Assembly (NCBI RefSeq): GCF_028736035.1
Contig: NZ_CP117866.1
Location: 9,837,001-9,901,000, forward strand
DNA length: 64,000 bases
Direction of reading: 5' to 3'
Source of the DNA: Streptomyces sp. T12
GTDB taxonomy: Bacteria > Actinomycetota > Actinomycetes > Streptomycetales > Streptomycetaceae
A program made the translations under genes and the position numbers. Positions 25,395 to 35,576 of this stretch are shown piece by piece. Every line of letters begins with the position of its first letter. Within the stretch, counting starts at the first letter, position 1. The notes under the pieces were generated by a model that saw only the letters and a program-made list of their open reading frames with translations, had not been told where the DNA came from and did no database searches.

Positions 25395-28300
25395 TCAGTG
25401 TGGTGTGGTGCACACCTGCCGGTACGGCACGTCGGGCACGTACGTCCGCCACTGGGCCTCGGTGAGTCCTGCGCCGGCCCGCTCGCACACGATGCGGGCG
25501 ACGTCGTCCGGGGCGACCGGGTGGCGCTGGAGCAGTGCGTCCGGACCGCCGGAGTACAGAGTGGCGCCGTCGCGGGTGAAGGCGAGGGTGCCGATCTCGT
25601 CGCCGGACGTGGGCAGGTCGCTGCCGAGGAGACGTTGCCCGGCGGTGTCCCACAGGCGCAGGGTGCCGTTGCGTCCGCCCACGGCGAGGGTGCTGCCGCC
25701 GGGGGAGAAGGCGAGCGCGCCCACGGCCTCGGCCTCGCCCCCGGAGACGGTGTCGGAGGTGCCGGTCAGGATGCCCATACGGTGGCGCAGGTCGCCGTCC
25801 CACAAGGTGACGTGCCCGGTGGAGTCGCCGACGGCGAGCCGGGTGCCGTCCGGGCTGAAGGCCAGTGCGGTGACCTGTCGGCCGTCGGCCAGAGCGCGTC
25901 CGCTCACGTGACCGGACGGCAGCTCGGCGTACCGGTCCGCGGAACCGGCGAGCAGCCGGCCGTCGGGCCGTAGGGCGAGCCCCTCCGCGTCGAGGGAGCT
26001 GAGGGTGGCCGTTCGGCGGTGGGCGGCGGTGTCCCAGACCTCGGCGGTGCCGTCGTCGCCGGGGGAGCGCGCGGCCAGCAGCGTCCGGCCGCCGGTACCG
26101 AGGGCGAGAGCGGAGACGATGCGGTCCGCCGCACCGGAAGTCTCGAACGATGTACGGACCCGGTGAGCGGGGACGTCCCAGATGCTGAAGCGCTGCCGAA
26201 GGGAGCCGTGCCAGGACACGGTGTCGGCGACGGCGAGGGCCCGGCCGTCCGGACTGAAGGCCAGCGGTGGGGCTCCTTCGTAGCCGTCGCCCGGCAGGGC
26301 ACCGAGCGTGGTGCGGGCAAGGACGGCGCCCGTGCGCGTGGAGCGCAGTTCGAAGCGGTAGCCGGAGCCCGACCTGGTTGCCGTGGCCAGGACGCTGCCG
26401 TCCGGGCTGAGCGCGGTCGCGTCGGCCGGAGTGCTCTGCCAGTGGGCGTCCAGGCGGTCGCTCAGGTCGTACGTGCGCACCGTGGCGCCGTCGAGATAGC
26501 GCAGCGTCCGGTTCCTGCCCGGGGCCCAGGTCAGGCTGCTCACCTCGGCGCCGGCCAACGGAGTGTGGAAGTCGTTCCCGCCGCCCTGGTCCAGCGACCA
26601 CGCGGCGATCTCCTGGTCGTCGGCCGTGGCCAGGAACTGCCCGTCCGGGGAGAGGACGGCCTGGGTGAAGCCACTGGTGCCGCTGCTCTGGAAGTCGGCG
26701 ACCTCCCGTCCGTCGGAGATGTTCCAGGCGGTGGCCGTGTTCCCGAAGACCACGGCCAGCCGTCGGCCGTCCCCGCTGAACCGCAGGAGCCGGGAGCCGT
26801 GGTCCGCCCCTGAGCCGGTGCCGCAGACGGTGCCGCCCGCCTTCTCCCAGGCCCCCGGCAGCCGCTTGCCGTGGACGGTGTCCCAGACCTGGGGTGCACC
26901 GTCGGCCGGGCACAGGGCGATGACGCGGCCGCCCGGGCCGACCGCGGCGGCGGTGAGGGTGCGTGGCGCGTCCGTGGTGAACAGCACCTTTCCGTCCCCG
27001 GCCCGGTGCACCTTGACCGGACCGGGACCGTCCACGGGTCCGGTGCCGTAGGCGCTGCCGTCGGGCGCCGCCCAGTAGTCCGCGTCGCCCAGTTCGGCGA
27101 CGGCTCTGCGGGCGGAGAGGTTCCACAGCTCGTTGCCGTCCGGGCCGGTGAGGACGAGGAAGTGGGCATCGAGGTCGGCGTCAGAAGCCTCTGTGCCCCC
27201 GGGCAGGCGGTAGGTGGCGGTGACACGGTGGTCGGCCACGTCGCGGACGGTCACCCGGGTGCCCGTGACGGTGACGAGGGCGCGACCCTGGTCGGTGAGG
27301 AAACGCTGGGTGTTCTCGCCCGTCTGCGGATCGGTGAAGGCGTCCCGCTCCGGCCGGGCCAGGGCGTCGAGCAGGGCCGAGCGGGACTCGGTCAGCGGGG
27401 CGAGCCGCCAGGCTGCCACGGAGAGCAGGGCGGCCGTGCGGGGATCGGCGGAGCGCATGCTGTCGGCCACGGTGGCCAGGCGGCGGGCGGCCGCCTTGGC
27501 CGCCTCCGCGTCGCTCGCCCGGTCGCGTTGCCAGGCCAGCAGGCCCGCGGCCAGGGCGAGTACGAGGAACGCGGAGAGCCCCACGGTGAGCAGGCGGGTA
27601 CGGCGGGCGGCCCGTGCCCCGGCCTCCCGCTCGGCGTCGCGTGCGGCACGGGAGGCGTCGAGGAAGGCCCACTCCAGCTCGGCGAGGTCGTCGGCCCGCT
27701 CGGTGAACAGCTCCTCGGCCTGGGTCAGCCGTGTCCCCCGGTACAGCGCTCCCGGGTCACGGTCCAGTTGCTCCCAGGCACGGGCCGACTCCCCGAGGAG
27801 CCGCTGCGCCCGCAGCTGCTGCCGGCCCTCCTCGATCCAGCCGGCCAGTCGGGGCCAGCCGGTGATCAGCACCTCGTGGGCCAGCTCGACGGTGTCACCG
27901 TCCAGGGTGACCAGCCGGGCGGCGGCGAGGTGTTCCAGCGCGTCCTGGGCGTCGGGCCCCAGTTCCGCCCGGGACGCCGGGCGGCGGGTGTCGGCGGTTC
28001 CGTCCCCGGGGGCGATCAGCCGCAGCAGGATGCGGCGGGCGACGCAGGCCTGCTCCGGCGCGAGTTCGCCGTAGACCCGCTCGGCCGTCGCGGCGATCGC
28101 GCCGCGCACGCCGCCCGTTTCCTCGTACGCGGCCAGGGTGAGGGTACGGCCCCGGCGGCGGCGCCAGGTCTCCAGCAGGGCGTGCGAGAGCATCGGCAGG
28201 GCGCCGGGCTGGTCGGTGACCTCGTCGATGACGCGGGTGGTCAGCGCACGCTCCACGTTCAGGCCCTCGGCGGTCGCCGGGCCGGTGATCGCTTCCCGCA

Positions 28301-29105
28301 GTTCGTCCCGGCTCATGGTCCCGACCAGCAGGTTCGCACGGCTGACCGCCTCGGCCAGTCCCGGGTGGGCGCCGCAGTGGCCGTAGAAGTCGCCGCGCAC
28401 GGCGATGGCCACGCGCAGTCGGCTCTCGGGGGCGCGGGCGCGCAGCAGCAGGTCGAGGAAGCGGTCGCGTTCCTCGCGGTCGTGGCAGAGGGTGAACACC
28501 TCCTCGAACTGGTCGACGAGCACCCAGGTGTCCAGGTCGTCGTCCTTCGGGACGAGGGCCTCCTCGTGTGCGTGCGCGGGCTGTTCACCGGGTGTGAGCA
28601 CGCGGATCACCGCCGGGCGGCCGGCGCCCCGCGCCTGCCGGAGCGCCGGGATCAGCCCGGCCCGCAGCAGGGACGACTTGCCGCTGCCGGAGGGGCCGAA
28701 CACGGCCGCGAACCGGTGTGCGCGCACCAGGCCCAGCAGCTCGTCGACCTGCCTGTCCCGGCCGAAGAACAGGTCGCTGTCCCCCGGCTCGTAGCGGGCC
28801 AGCCCCCGGTACGGGGCCCGCTCCTCCGCCGAGGGCGCCCGCACCTCCGCGTCCGCCTCCCGCCAGCGCCGCTCCCACTCGTCCGGGTCGGCGTCCAGCA
28901 CCTGGACGTAGGCCCGCACCAGTGCGAGCGAGGGCAGCTGGTCGCCGGCCGCCGCCTGGGACAGGGCGGTCGTCGAGTAGCCCGCGCGCTCGGCCATCTC
29001 CCGGTACGGAGGTTTTCCCGCCTTCTCGCGCAGCAGGCGCAGTTCGTGCGCCAGCCGCGGCACGGGCCCCGCATCCGGGTCCAGTGGCTTCTCGCGTCGT
29101 CCCAC
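25395..29105 (-). CDS. XRE-nSTAND NTPase with transmembrane helix and WD40 repeats
   Basis: The 1,236-residue protein has these parts in order: an XRE-like helix-turn-helix (about 10-75, LRLLREKAGKPPYREMAERAGYSTTALSQA); a novel-STAND P-loop ATPase (Walker A FGPSGSGKSS, about residue 135, Walker B WVLVDQFEEVF); a helical region; one transmembrane helix (LLTVGLSAFLVLALAAGLLAW, about 505-525); and a WD40 propeller of about 600 residues (repeats such as LSPDGSVLATA, FSPDGTRLAVGD, LRLWDTAG). Such proteins are common in Streptomyces and may act in signalling or in abortive defence. GTG 29105 has AAAGG 9 bases upstream; GTG 29135 is the alternative. No effector domain other than the propeller is present. 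Confidence 0.9.
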   Translation of the reverse strand: MGRREKPLDPDAGPVPRLAHELRLLREKAGKPPYREMAERAGYSTTALSQAAAGDQLPSLALVRAYVQVLDADPDEWERRWREADAEVRAPSAEERAPYRGLARYEPGDSDLFFGRDRQVDELLGLVRAHRFAAVFGPSGSGKSSLLRAGLIPALRQARGAGRPAVIRVLTPGEQPAHAHEEALVPKDDDLDTWVLVDQFEEVFTLCHDREERDRFLDLLLRARAPESRLRVAIAVRGDFYGHCGAHPGLAEAVSRANLLVGTMSRDELREAITGPATAEGLNVERALTTRVIDEVTDQPGALPMLSHALLETWRRRRGRTLTLAAYEETGGVRGAIAATAERVYGELAPEQACVARRILLRLIAPGDGTADTRRPASRAELGPDAQDALEHLAAARLVTLDGDTVELAHEVLITGWPRLAGWIEEGRQQLRAQRLLGESARAWEQLDRDPGALYRGTRLTQAEELFTERADDLAELEWAFLDASRAARDAEREAGARAARRTRLLTVGLSAFLVLALAAGLLAWQRDRASDAEAAKAAARRLATVADSMRSADPRTAALLSVAAWRLAPLTESRSALLDALARPERDAFTDPQTGENTQRFLTDQGRALVTVTGTRVTVRDVADHRVTATYRLPGGTEASDADLDAHFLVLTGPDGNELWNLSARRAVAELGDADYWAAPDGSAYGTGPVDGPGPVKVHRAGDGKVLFTTDAPRTLTAAAVGPGGRVIALCPADGAPQVWDTVHGKRLPGAWEKAGGTVCGTGSGADHGSRLLRFSGDGRRLAVVFGNTATAWNISDGREVADFQSSGTSGFTQAVLSPDGQFLATADDQEIAAWSLDQGGGNDFHTPLAGAEVSSLTWAPGRNRTLRYLDGATVRTYDLSDRLDAHWQSTPADATALSPDGSVLATATRSGSGYRFELRSTRTGAVLARTTLGALPGDGYEGAPPLAFSPDGRALAVADTVSWHGSLRQRFSIWDVPAHRVRTSFETSGAADRIVSALALGTGGRTLLAARSPGDDGTAEVWDTAAHRRTATLSSLDAEGLALRPDGRLLAGSADRYAELPSGHVSGRALADGRQVTALAFSPDGTRLAVGDSTGHVTLWDGDLRHRMGILTGTSDTVSGGEAEAVGALAFSPGGSTLAVGGRNGTLRLWDTAGQRLLGSDLPTSGDEIGTLAFTRDGATLYSGGPDALLQRHPVAPDDVARIVCERAGAGLTEAQWRTYVPDVPYRQVCTTPH

Positions 29106-29215
29106 CGGGCCGTACCTTTCACGCTGCAAACACACCAGTGATCGGCGCCCAACCTACGTACGGCTGTCGAACAGCGGCAATTCCGGCCCATTACGTGGAC
29201 GGGGCACCGACACGG

Positions 29216-29248
29216 ACGTGCCTCCGGCCAGTGCGGCCGGAGGCACGT
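29216..29248 (-). terminator. Perfect 14-bp hairpin downstream of the subtilase
   Basis: ACGTGCCTCCGGCC and GGCCGGAGGCACGT form a perfect 14-bp stem around AGTGC, 18 bp after the subtilase stop codon. It also sits 111 bp before the STAND start and should insulate the two genes. No T run follows. Confidence 0.75.
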
Positions 29249-29265
29249 CGCGGGACCGTCCCGGG

Positions 29266-32200
29266 TCAGCGCACGGTGCGGTACGCGGTGTGGACGGTCT
29301 CGGTGGCGGTGTTGCCGTCCGTGTCGGCCAGGGCTGCCCGGAAGGAGACGGTGCCGGGCTTCTTCGGGTGGGTGAGGGTCAGGTACCGCTTGCCGGAGGC
29401 GTTCGTGTGGACGGTGACCGGCTTCCAGGTGCGGCCGCCGTCGTACGACACGCGCACCGTCAGTGACTTGAGGTGGCCCTTGGCCGCGGCCGGGCCCTGC
29501 AGCGACAGCGGCACGGTGACGCGGGCGCCCGCCTTGGCGGTGTCGGTCAGGCTCAGCTGCGGGTGGAAGCGGACGACGGAGAGCGGGAAGGGGGCCCCCT
29601 TGGTCTCCCCGTTGTCGCGGGAGGTGAAGGTCCACACCGCGTCCACGTGGTCGCTGGTCCTGTAGTCCTTGGCCCGGTCGGTGCTGATGGACAGCCGGTA
29701 GCGCGTCGGCGCGGCGGGCAGGCCGCCGTAGACGTTCAGGCAGGTGTCGTCCGTGGTGGAAGTGAAGACCCGCGAGCCGGAGCTGAGCCGGGTGGTGATG
29801 GCGGCCTGGGGGAGGTAGGCCAGGTTGCCCGGGCCGTCGGAGAACATCGGCACGCACACGTAGTAGTACCCGCCGAGCCGTTTGGCGCCGGTTCCGGACG
29901 CCGGCGCTACGGCCGGGCCGTGGACGCCGCCGTTGAGGGCGACCCGGTAGGTGCGGCCCGGCTCGAAACGGCGGGCGGTGAGGAAGGAGACCGAGTCCTC
30001 GTTGTGCGAGCCGTTGGCGATCCGGGAGCCCAGGTTCCAGCGCAGGCCGCGGTCGGTGCTCAGGTACTGCACGAGAGACGCGGTCGGGGCCGGACGCAGG
30101 GCGCCTTCCGAAAAGAGGGACGCCCGGCCGAGCTGCGGCCAGTCGGGGGTGGACCAGCTCACCTGGGGGGCGGTTCCGGCCTGGGGCAGGGCGGTGGCGA
30201 CGGAGGTGTTCACCCGGGCCATGCCCCGGGTGGAGGAGAACGTGCGGTTCAGGCCGGTGAAGAAGGAGCCGGTACGGGTGGTGACCAGGTTGTACGTCGG
30301 TGAGGTGGCGGTGCGCTGCCAGATCCCGCCGAGCTGGGTGACGAAGGAGTCGGCCGGGGTGCCGGGGCCGACCTGGCCGAGGGTGGTGTCGGCGTCGACG
30401 GTGTTTCCGCCGGCGTAGTCGTAGGCCGGCTTGGCGCCGTGGGCCGCGAAGAGAACCTGCGCATCGCGCAGGGTGGCCCGGCGGTCGGGGGCGGTGACCT
30501 TCACCGGCTTGGCCTTGCGCCCGTCGAAGGCGAGGGCGGTGTCGTGGCCGAGCACGAAGTGGGGCGCCACCATCAGGGCGGTCCTTCCCCGAGGGTCGAC
30601 GCTCTGGACGTCGATCAGATAGCGGCCCTTGGGCAGCCGCAGGGTGACCGTGCCGTCGGGGTGGCTCTTGCCGTCGTCGAAGGGCGTGTACTGCTTGCCG
30701 GTATCCAGGCCCGCCACGGTGACGCCGGGCCCGTCGTCGCGCTTGCCGTCGCGGCGGGTGACGGTCAGCGTCAACTTGTACGACTCCACTTCTCGGATGA
30801 CGCCCAGGGCGGTGCGCACGCTCTGTCCGCCGCCGGTCGCCGTCACGGCGCCGGAGTAGGCGCCGTCGGCGCCGCCGAGCCGGATGTCGGCGGTGACCGT
30901 GGCCTGCGCGGTGCCGCCGGCCGGGACGGTGAGCCGGGCCGGGGAGACCGTGAACATGCCGGTGGGCGCGTTGCCGCCGTCGGGGCCTGTGGCGTCGGCG
31001 GTCAGGTCCAGGGTGAGGGGCTTCGCGCCCGGGTTGCGGTAGCTGAGCGTCCGCGTCACCGGCCGGTCGTCATGGTGCGGCCAGCTCGCGGTGCCGAAGT
31101 CGACGGACGACGGCTCGGTGGTGACATCGGCGCCGGTCGCCCGGGTCAGGTCGACCCGGCCCGCCCCGGCCTCGTACGCGGTGGTGCCGGTCAGCGGCTT
31201 CACCGATGCCGTCAGCGCGGCCTTGATCCGCTCGCCGGTCCAGTCGGGGTGCTCCTGGGCGAGGATCGCGGCGGCGCCCGCGATGTGCGGGGTGGCCATG
31301 GAGGTGCCCGACATCGACACGTAGCCGGGCGCCACCTCCTCGCCCTCGCTGGTGTGGGCGGCCTGCGCGGCGACGATGTCGACGCCGGGTGCGGCGATGT
31401 CCGGCTTCAGGCGGCCGTCGGCGGTTGGACCGCGGCTGGAGAAGTCGGCGATCTTGTCGTGCCGGTCCACCGCGGCGACGGTCAGCGCGGCCGCGGCGGA
31501 GCCGGGAGTACCGAGGGTCGTGTCGGAGGGGCCCTCGTTGCCCGCGGCGATCACGAACAGGGCGTGGGAGGAGGCCGACAGGCCGTTCACGGCCTTCTCC
31601 ATGGGGTCCACCCCTGGGGTGTCGGTGGAGCCCAGGCTCATGCTGACGACCTTGGCGCCCTGCGCCACGGCCCACTGCATACCGGCGATGATCGACGAGT
31701 CGGATCCGACTCCGGTGTCGTCCAGGACCTTGCCGACCAGCAGCTTCGCGCCGGGCGCCACACCCTTGTACTTGCCGTGGCTCTTCGCCCCGGAGCCGAC
31801 GACGGTGGAGGCGACATGGGTGCCGTGCCCCTGCCCGTCGGTGGTGGAGCCGGAGTCGGAGAAGTCCTTCGCCTTGAGGATGCTGCCCTTGAGGTCCGGA
31901 TGGGTGGCGTCGACGCCGGTGTCCAGAACGGCGATCTTCACGCCCTTGCCGTCGTAGCCCTTCTTCCAGGCCTCGGGGGCACCGATCTGCGCGACACCGC
32001 CCTCGGGATCGGGGTCGCTGCTGTCGTCCTGGGGGGCCGCCTTGACCCGCCCGTCGAGCCACACCCGGTCGATGCCGGGCGCGGTGGTCACGGCGGTGCG
32101 GTCGGCGACCGGGTCGGTCAGCGCCCGCCACACGTCGCCGGCGTCCGGCTTGTCGGCGGACAGCGCCTCGCCGCGGATGGCGGGCAGTTGACGCTCGACC

Positions 32201-32724
32201 TCGGCGTCGGCCGCGGCCAGAGCCCGCCTGGTACCGGCCCGGGTGCCGCTGCCGCCCCTGTAGGAAACAATCAGCGGCAGCCGCTTGCGGTGGGCGTCGT
32301 CGTAGCCGTCCTTGACGAGCTGGGTGATGTCGAACAGGCGGCGGTCCAGCCGTCCGCTGCCCAGCAGCCGGGTCGCGTCCTGCGGGACGACGTATGCGTG
32401 GCCGGCGAACCGCCGTACGGAGAAGCCGATGTGGCCGCGGCCTTTGCCGCGCCGCACATCGGTCACCCGGCCCGTCCCGTCCATGCTCACGGTGTCGCCG
32501 GTCACGAGTGTCACGCGGGCGGCGGCCCGGGCCGAGCCGCTCGCCGCCGCGGCTGACAGGCCCGCCGCTGATGGGCCTGCTGTCGCCGCGGTGACGGTGG
32601 TGGCGGTGAGCCCGGCCAGCGCCACCATGGCCGGTATCCCGTACGCGGCACCCCGCGCCGTCAGTCTCTTCCTCTTCCCGCTCCGGCTGTGCTTGTTCCG
32701 CAATGTGCTCTCTCGCTTCCCCAT
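29266..32724 (-). CDS. Secreted subtilisin-like serine protease (S8)
   Basis: The product has 1,152 residues. A long basic N-region and a hydrophobic core (YGIPAMVALAGLTATTVTAATA) make a signal peptide, followed by a propeptide of about 200 residues. The S8 catalytic triad is Asp268 (AVLDTGVDATHPDL), His303 (GHGTHVAST) and Ser475 (MSGTSMATPH), with the oxyanion Asn in AAGNEGPSD. From about residue 530 to the end there are beta-sandwich domains. ATG 32724 is used although no strong Shine-Dalgarno sequence precedes it; a TTG seven codons later is possible. Streptomyces proteases of this kind degrade extracellular protein. Confidence 0.92.
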   Translation of the reverse strand: MGKRESTLRNKHSRSGKRKRLTARGAAYGIPAMVALAGLTATTVTAATAGPSAAGLSAAAASGSARAAARVTLVTGDTVSMDGTGRVTDVRRGKGRGHIGFSVRRFAGHAYVVPQDATRLLGSGRLDRRLFDITQLVKDGYDDAHRKRLPLIVSYRGGSGTRAGTRRALAAADAEVERQLPAIRGEALSADKPDAGDVWRALTDPVADRTAVTTAPGIDRVWLDGRVKAAPQDDSSDPDPEGGVAQIGAPEAWKKGYDGKGVKIAVLDTGVDATHPDLKGSILKAKDFSDSGSTTDGQGHGTHVASTVVGSGAKSHGKYKGVAPGAKLLVGKVLDDTGVGSDSSIIAGMQWAVAQGAKVVSMSLGSTDTPGVDPMEKAVNGLSASSHALFVIAAGNEGPSDTTLGTPGSAAAALTVAAVDRHDKIADFSSRGPTADGRLKPDIAAPGVDIVAAQAAHTSEGEEVAPGYVSMSGTSMATPHIAGAAAILAQEHPDWTGERIKAALTASVKPLTGTTAYEAGAGRVDLTRATGADVTTEPSSVDFGTASWPHHDDRPVTRTLSYRNPGAKPLTLDLTADATGPDGGNAPTGMFTVSPARLTVPAGGTAQATVTADIRLGGADGAYSGAVTATGGGQSVRTALGVIREVESYKLTLTVTRRDGKRDDGPGVTVAGLDTGKQYTPFDDGKSHPDGTVTLRLPKGRYLIDVQSVDPRGRTALMVAPHFVLGHDTALAFDGRKAKPVKVTAPDRRATLRDAQVLFAAHGAKPAYDYAGGNTVDADTTLGQVGPGTPADSFVTQLGGIWQRTATSPTYNLVTTRTGSFFTGLNRTFSSTRGMARVNTSVATALPQAGTAPQVSWSTPDWPQLGRASLFSEGALRPAPTASLVQYLSTDRGLRWNLGSRIANGSHNEDSVSFLTARRFEPGRTYRVALNGGVHGPAVAPASGTGAKRLGGYYYVCVPMFSDGPGNLAYLPQAAITTRLSSGSRVFTSTTDDTCLNVYGGLPAAPTRYRLSISTDRAKDYRTSDHVDAVWTFTSRDNGETKGAPFPLSVVRFHPQLSLTDTAKAGARVTVPLSLQGPAAAKGHLKSLTVRVSYDGGRTWKPVTVHTNASGKRYLTLTHPKKPGTVSFRAALADTDGNTATETVHTAYRTVR

Positions 32725-33026
32725 AGGTCGGTGGATGGTCCCGAGTCGCGCCCGCCTGCGCGGGTGCATGGGGCGGCCCCGGGCTGCACGAGGGGGGGTG
32801 TGAGCCGGGGCCGCCTGAGACCGTCGGCGGGGGGATGCCGTCGGTCGGAACCGAGTCTTGGACCCGGGGGAATTGGTCAGTAGCCCATCGCGGGCACTGA
32901 AAAATCGGGGAGAAGCCCTGTTCTCGGGAAGTCTCGGCCGTTCGGCCGATTGTGCGGCCCTGCCGCGTCGCGGCATGTGGCCTTTCGGCCGATCCGGCTG
33001 TGCCGGCGGGGGGTTAGGGTCGCGCC
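32725..33026. promoter_or_regulatory. Divergent promoter region with two TTCGGCCGAT boxes
   Basis: This gap separates the divergent subtilase and histidine kinase genes. TTCGGCCGAT occurs at 32941-32950 and 32984-32993, 43 bp apart, within 90 bp of the kinase start. The palindromic core TCGGCCGA occurs twice more upstream of the response-regulator gene (37686 and 37739). No open frame is credible here. Confidence 0.45.
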
Positions 33027-34289
33027 GTGGATTTCCTGAAACCCGTGCGTGCCCTTGATGTGTCCGGCGGACCGGTACCGGATGCCCGTCGGCAGGTCCT
33101 TCTGCGGGCGTTCGGCATCGTGCTGCTGATGCTCGCGGCAGGTGCGGACCTGCTGTTGGCGGGCGGCGCCGGTAAGCCGCTGTGGCCTCAGTTGGTCGTG
33201 CTGCCGATCGGTCTGGCGGCGGTCCTCTGGCCCGCCGCAGTGCGGCCGGCATGGCTCACCACGGCCGTGCGCACTGCCGTGCCCGCAGTGCTCTCCGGTG
33301 CCATGACGGTGGTCGCGTTCCTGTCCGGCCGGGAGCTGTGGTACGGCCCGGGCGAATTCGCGATCCTGCTGTGCCTGCTCCTGATCGCGGTGCGTGACTG
33401 CCCCATGCCATGGGCGGCGGTGTGCGGCGTTCTGGTCGGTGCGGCGGTTCTGGCCCTGCCCTACAGAGCGGCTGCCGGCCACCCCTATGTCACGTCGGTC
33501 AACCCGTTCCAGTTCCTGCTGCCGACGGGTGCGGTCGCCGGACTCGGCGGGTACCTGCGCACCCTGGACCACCGCCGCCGCGTCGCGGTCACCGAGACAC
33601 AGCGGGCCGAACGCCTCGCCATGGCCGCCGACCTGCACGACTTCGTGGCCCACCATGTCACCGGAATCCTGGTGCAGACGCAGCTGGCCCAGCTCCTCGC
33701 CACCTCGGAACCCGAGCGTCTGGGCGGCATCCTGAAGGACGTCGAACGCGCCGCGGTGGAGGCCCTCGCCTCCATGCGCCGTACCGTCGGTCTTTTGCGC
33801 GAGGTCCACGAGTCAGCCGAGGCCGGGACCGACGACCGCCGTCCGAGGGGCGACCTGGCCGCGCTCCCCGAGCTGGTGGAGGGCTTCCGCGGGCCCGTCG
33901 GCCCCGAGACCGCGCTGCGCCGCGACCTCTCGGTACCCGACGACCTGCCCCATGAGGTGCAGGCCGCCGCCTACCGGGTCGTCCAGGAGGCCCTCACGAA
34001 CGTGCGGCGGCACGCCGCGGACGCCACCGAGGTGACGGTCGGCCTGACCTACGACGGTGGCGTGCTGGAGGTGACGGTGCGCGACGACGGCCGCGGCGGC
34101 ACCCGGCTGCCGCAGGCCGCACGCGGCGGCGGCTTCGGCCTGGTCGGCCTCACCGAACGGGTCACAGCGCTCGGCGGCAAGCTGCGTACGGGACCCCGCT
34201 CCGACCGCCGGGGCTGGGAAGTCATGGCGACTCTGCCCGCGGAGAGGGGCCGTCGTGACCGCCTCGGTGCCCTCGGCCCCACGCCGTAG
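33027..34289 (+). CDS. NarL-type sensor histidine kinase (HisKA_3)
   Basis: The 420-residue protein has four to six hydrophobic segments in its first 160 residues with little extracytoplasmic sequence, so it probably senses within or near the membrane. The dimerisation domain has the phospho-acceptor His204 in AADLHDFVAHHVTG; the ATPase region shows VVQEALTNVRRHA (N box) and VRDDGRGG, then GGFGLVGLTERV. GTG 33027 follows TTAGGG. The matching NarL-type regulator is encoded at 37881, 3.6 kb away and on the same strand, and not directly downstream as is usual. Confidence 0.92.
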   Translation: MDFLKPVRALDVSGGPVPDARRQVLLRAFGIVLLMLAAGADLLLAGGAGKPLWPQLVVLPIGLAAVLWPAAVRPAWLTTAVRTAVPAVLSGAMTVVAFLSGRELWYGPGEFAILLCLLLIAVRDCPMPWAAVCGVLVGAAVLALPYRAAAGHPYVTSVNPFQFLLPTGAVAGLGGYLRTLDHRRRVAVTETQRAERLAMAADLHDFVAHHVTGILVQTQLAQLLATSEPERLGGILKDVERAAVEALASMRRTVGLLREVHESAEAGTDDRRPRGDLAALPELVEGFRGPVGPETALRRDLSVPDDLPHEVQAAAYRVVQEALTNVRRHAADATEVTVGLTYDGGVLEVTVRDDGRGGTRLPQAARGGGFGLVGLTERVTALGGKLRTGPRSDRRGWEVMATLPAERGRRDRLGALGPTP

Positions 34290-34604
34290 AGAGCGGGAGC
34301 GCGGCCACCATCGCCCCGGAGGCGGCCGGCGGCCACTGAGGGAAGCCGGGTGAGAGCCGTGCCGGGGGTGAGGCAAGGGACATCGAACTCGGGGTACTCG
34401 TACCGCTGTTGCACGCAGCGCTCGACGATCGGGTCGGCATGACGGCGAACTCGCCGGCATGGTGCGAGCGAAAGTTTCAGTGATCCTCCGCAGGTGGTGA
34501 CTGAATGCCACCGTCTGTACGGTCGTGCAGGCAAGTCGTGGCATTGAGGGGCACGCGCCGAGCGGCCCTCGCCGTGGACCGTCAGCAAGGGGCCTGAACA
34601 GCAC
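34290..34604. other. Intergenic region without a recognised gene
   Basis: Between the kinase stop and the aldo-keto reductase start I see no credible coding frame. GAAAGTTTC, a 9-bp palindrome, occurs near 34470 and could be an operator. The reductase ribosome-binding site is probably AAGGGG about 12 bases before ATG 34605. Confidence 0.3.
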
Positions 34605-35576
34605 ATGCGTTATCGGGAACTCGGCCGCACCGGGCTGACCGTGTCGGAGATCGGGTACGGGGCCTGGGGGCTTGGCCAGGGAGCCTGGGTCGGCGCGGAC
34701 GACGACTCCGGTGTCCGTGCCCTGCACCGTGCCCTCGACCTGGGCGTCAACCTCATCGACACTGCCAGGGCATACGACCGCAGTGAGCGCGTCGTGGGCC
34801 GCGCGCTGAGGGAATTCCCGGGCGGCGGTGACGGTGTGTACGTGGCGACGAAGGTCGGGCCGAAGGTCCCGGTCTCATTGGCGCCCAGCGGGCTCGACCC
34901 CATGGAGGCGTTCCCTGGCTCGCACCTGCGCGAGAGCCTGGAGACCAGCCTGCGCGAGCTCGGCCGCGACCACGTCGACCTCCTCCAGCTGCACACCTGG
35001 GAGGACGATTGGGCCGGGCGCGGCGACTGGCTGGAGACGGTGGACGCCCTCAAGCAGGAGGGCAAGATCAGGTTCTTCGGGATCTCCGTCAAGGACCACC
35101 AGCCCGAGAACGTGCTCGCGGTGTTGCGTACCGGGGTGCTGGATGCGGTCCAGGTCATCTACAACGTCTTCGAGCAGGCCCCCTCCGAGGCCTTGCTGCC
35201 GGCCTGCGCGGAGTACGGCGTGGGTGTGATCGGGCGGGTCGCGCTCGACGAGGGGGCCCTGACGGGCTCGATCCGGACGGGCGTCACCTTCCCGGAGGGC
35301 GACTGGCGCAACTGGTACTTCAGGGACGACCGGCCCGCCCAGGTCGAGAAGCGTACGGACGCGCTCCTCGCCGACCTGGGGATCGGCGTCGGCGAGCTTG
35401 CGTCCACCGCACTGCGGTTCGCGCTCGCCGGGCGGGCGGTCTCCACGGTCATCGTCGGGATGCGGTCACTGGCGAACGTGGAACGCAATGCCGCGGTCAC
35501 CGAGGCACCGCCGCTGACCGCCGACGAGCTCGCGCTGCTGGCCAGGCACCGTTGGCAGAAGAACTTCTACTGCTGA
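34605..35576 (+). CDS. Aldo/keto reductase
   Basis: The 323-residue protein matches the AKR barrel: MRYRELGRTGLTVSEIGYGAWGLG, NLIDTARAYDRSERVVGRAL (catalytic Asp and Tyr), VATKVG (Lys), LLQLHTWEDDW (His) and STVIVGMRS near the cofactor site. It reduces a carbonyl with NADPH; the substrate is unknown. It lies between the kinase and regulator genes of the split two-component system, and its last 10 bp overlap the 3' end of the convergent membrane glycosyltransferase gene. Confidence 0.93.
   Translation: MRYRELGRTGLTVSEIGYGAWGLGQGAWVGADDDSGVRALHRALDLGVNLIDTARAYDRSERVVGRALREFPGGGDGVYVATKVGPKVPVSLAPSGLDPMEAFPGSHLRESLETSLRELGRDHVDLLQLHTWEDDWAGRGDWLETVDALKQEGKIRFFGISVKDHQPENVLAVLRTGVLDAVQVIYNVFEQAPSEALLPACAEYGVGVIGRVALDEGALTGSIRTGVTFPEGDWRNWYFRDDRPAQVEKRTDALLADLGIGVGELASTALRFALAGRAVSTVIVGMRSLANVERNAAVTEAPPLTADELALLARHRWQKNFYC

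Noticed and set aside
26871..29141. 756-codon plus-strand frame opposite the STAND gene
   Set aside because: Mirror frame of a conserved protein, no motif, unnatural composition.
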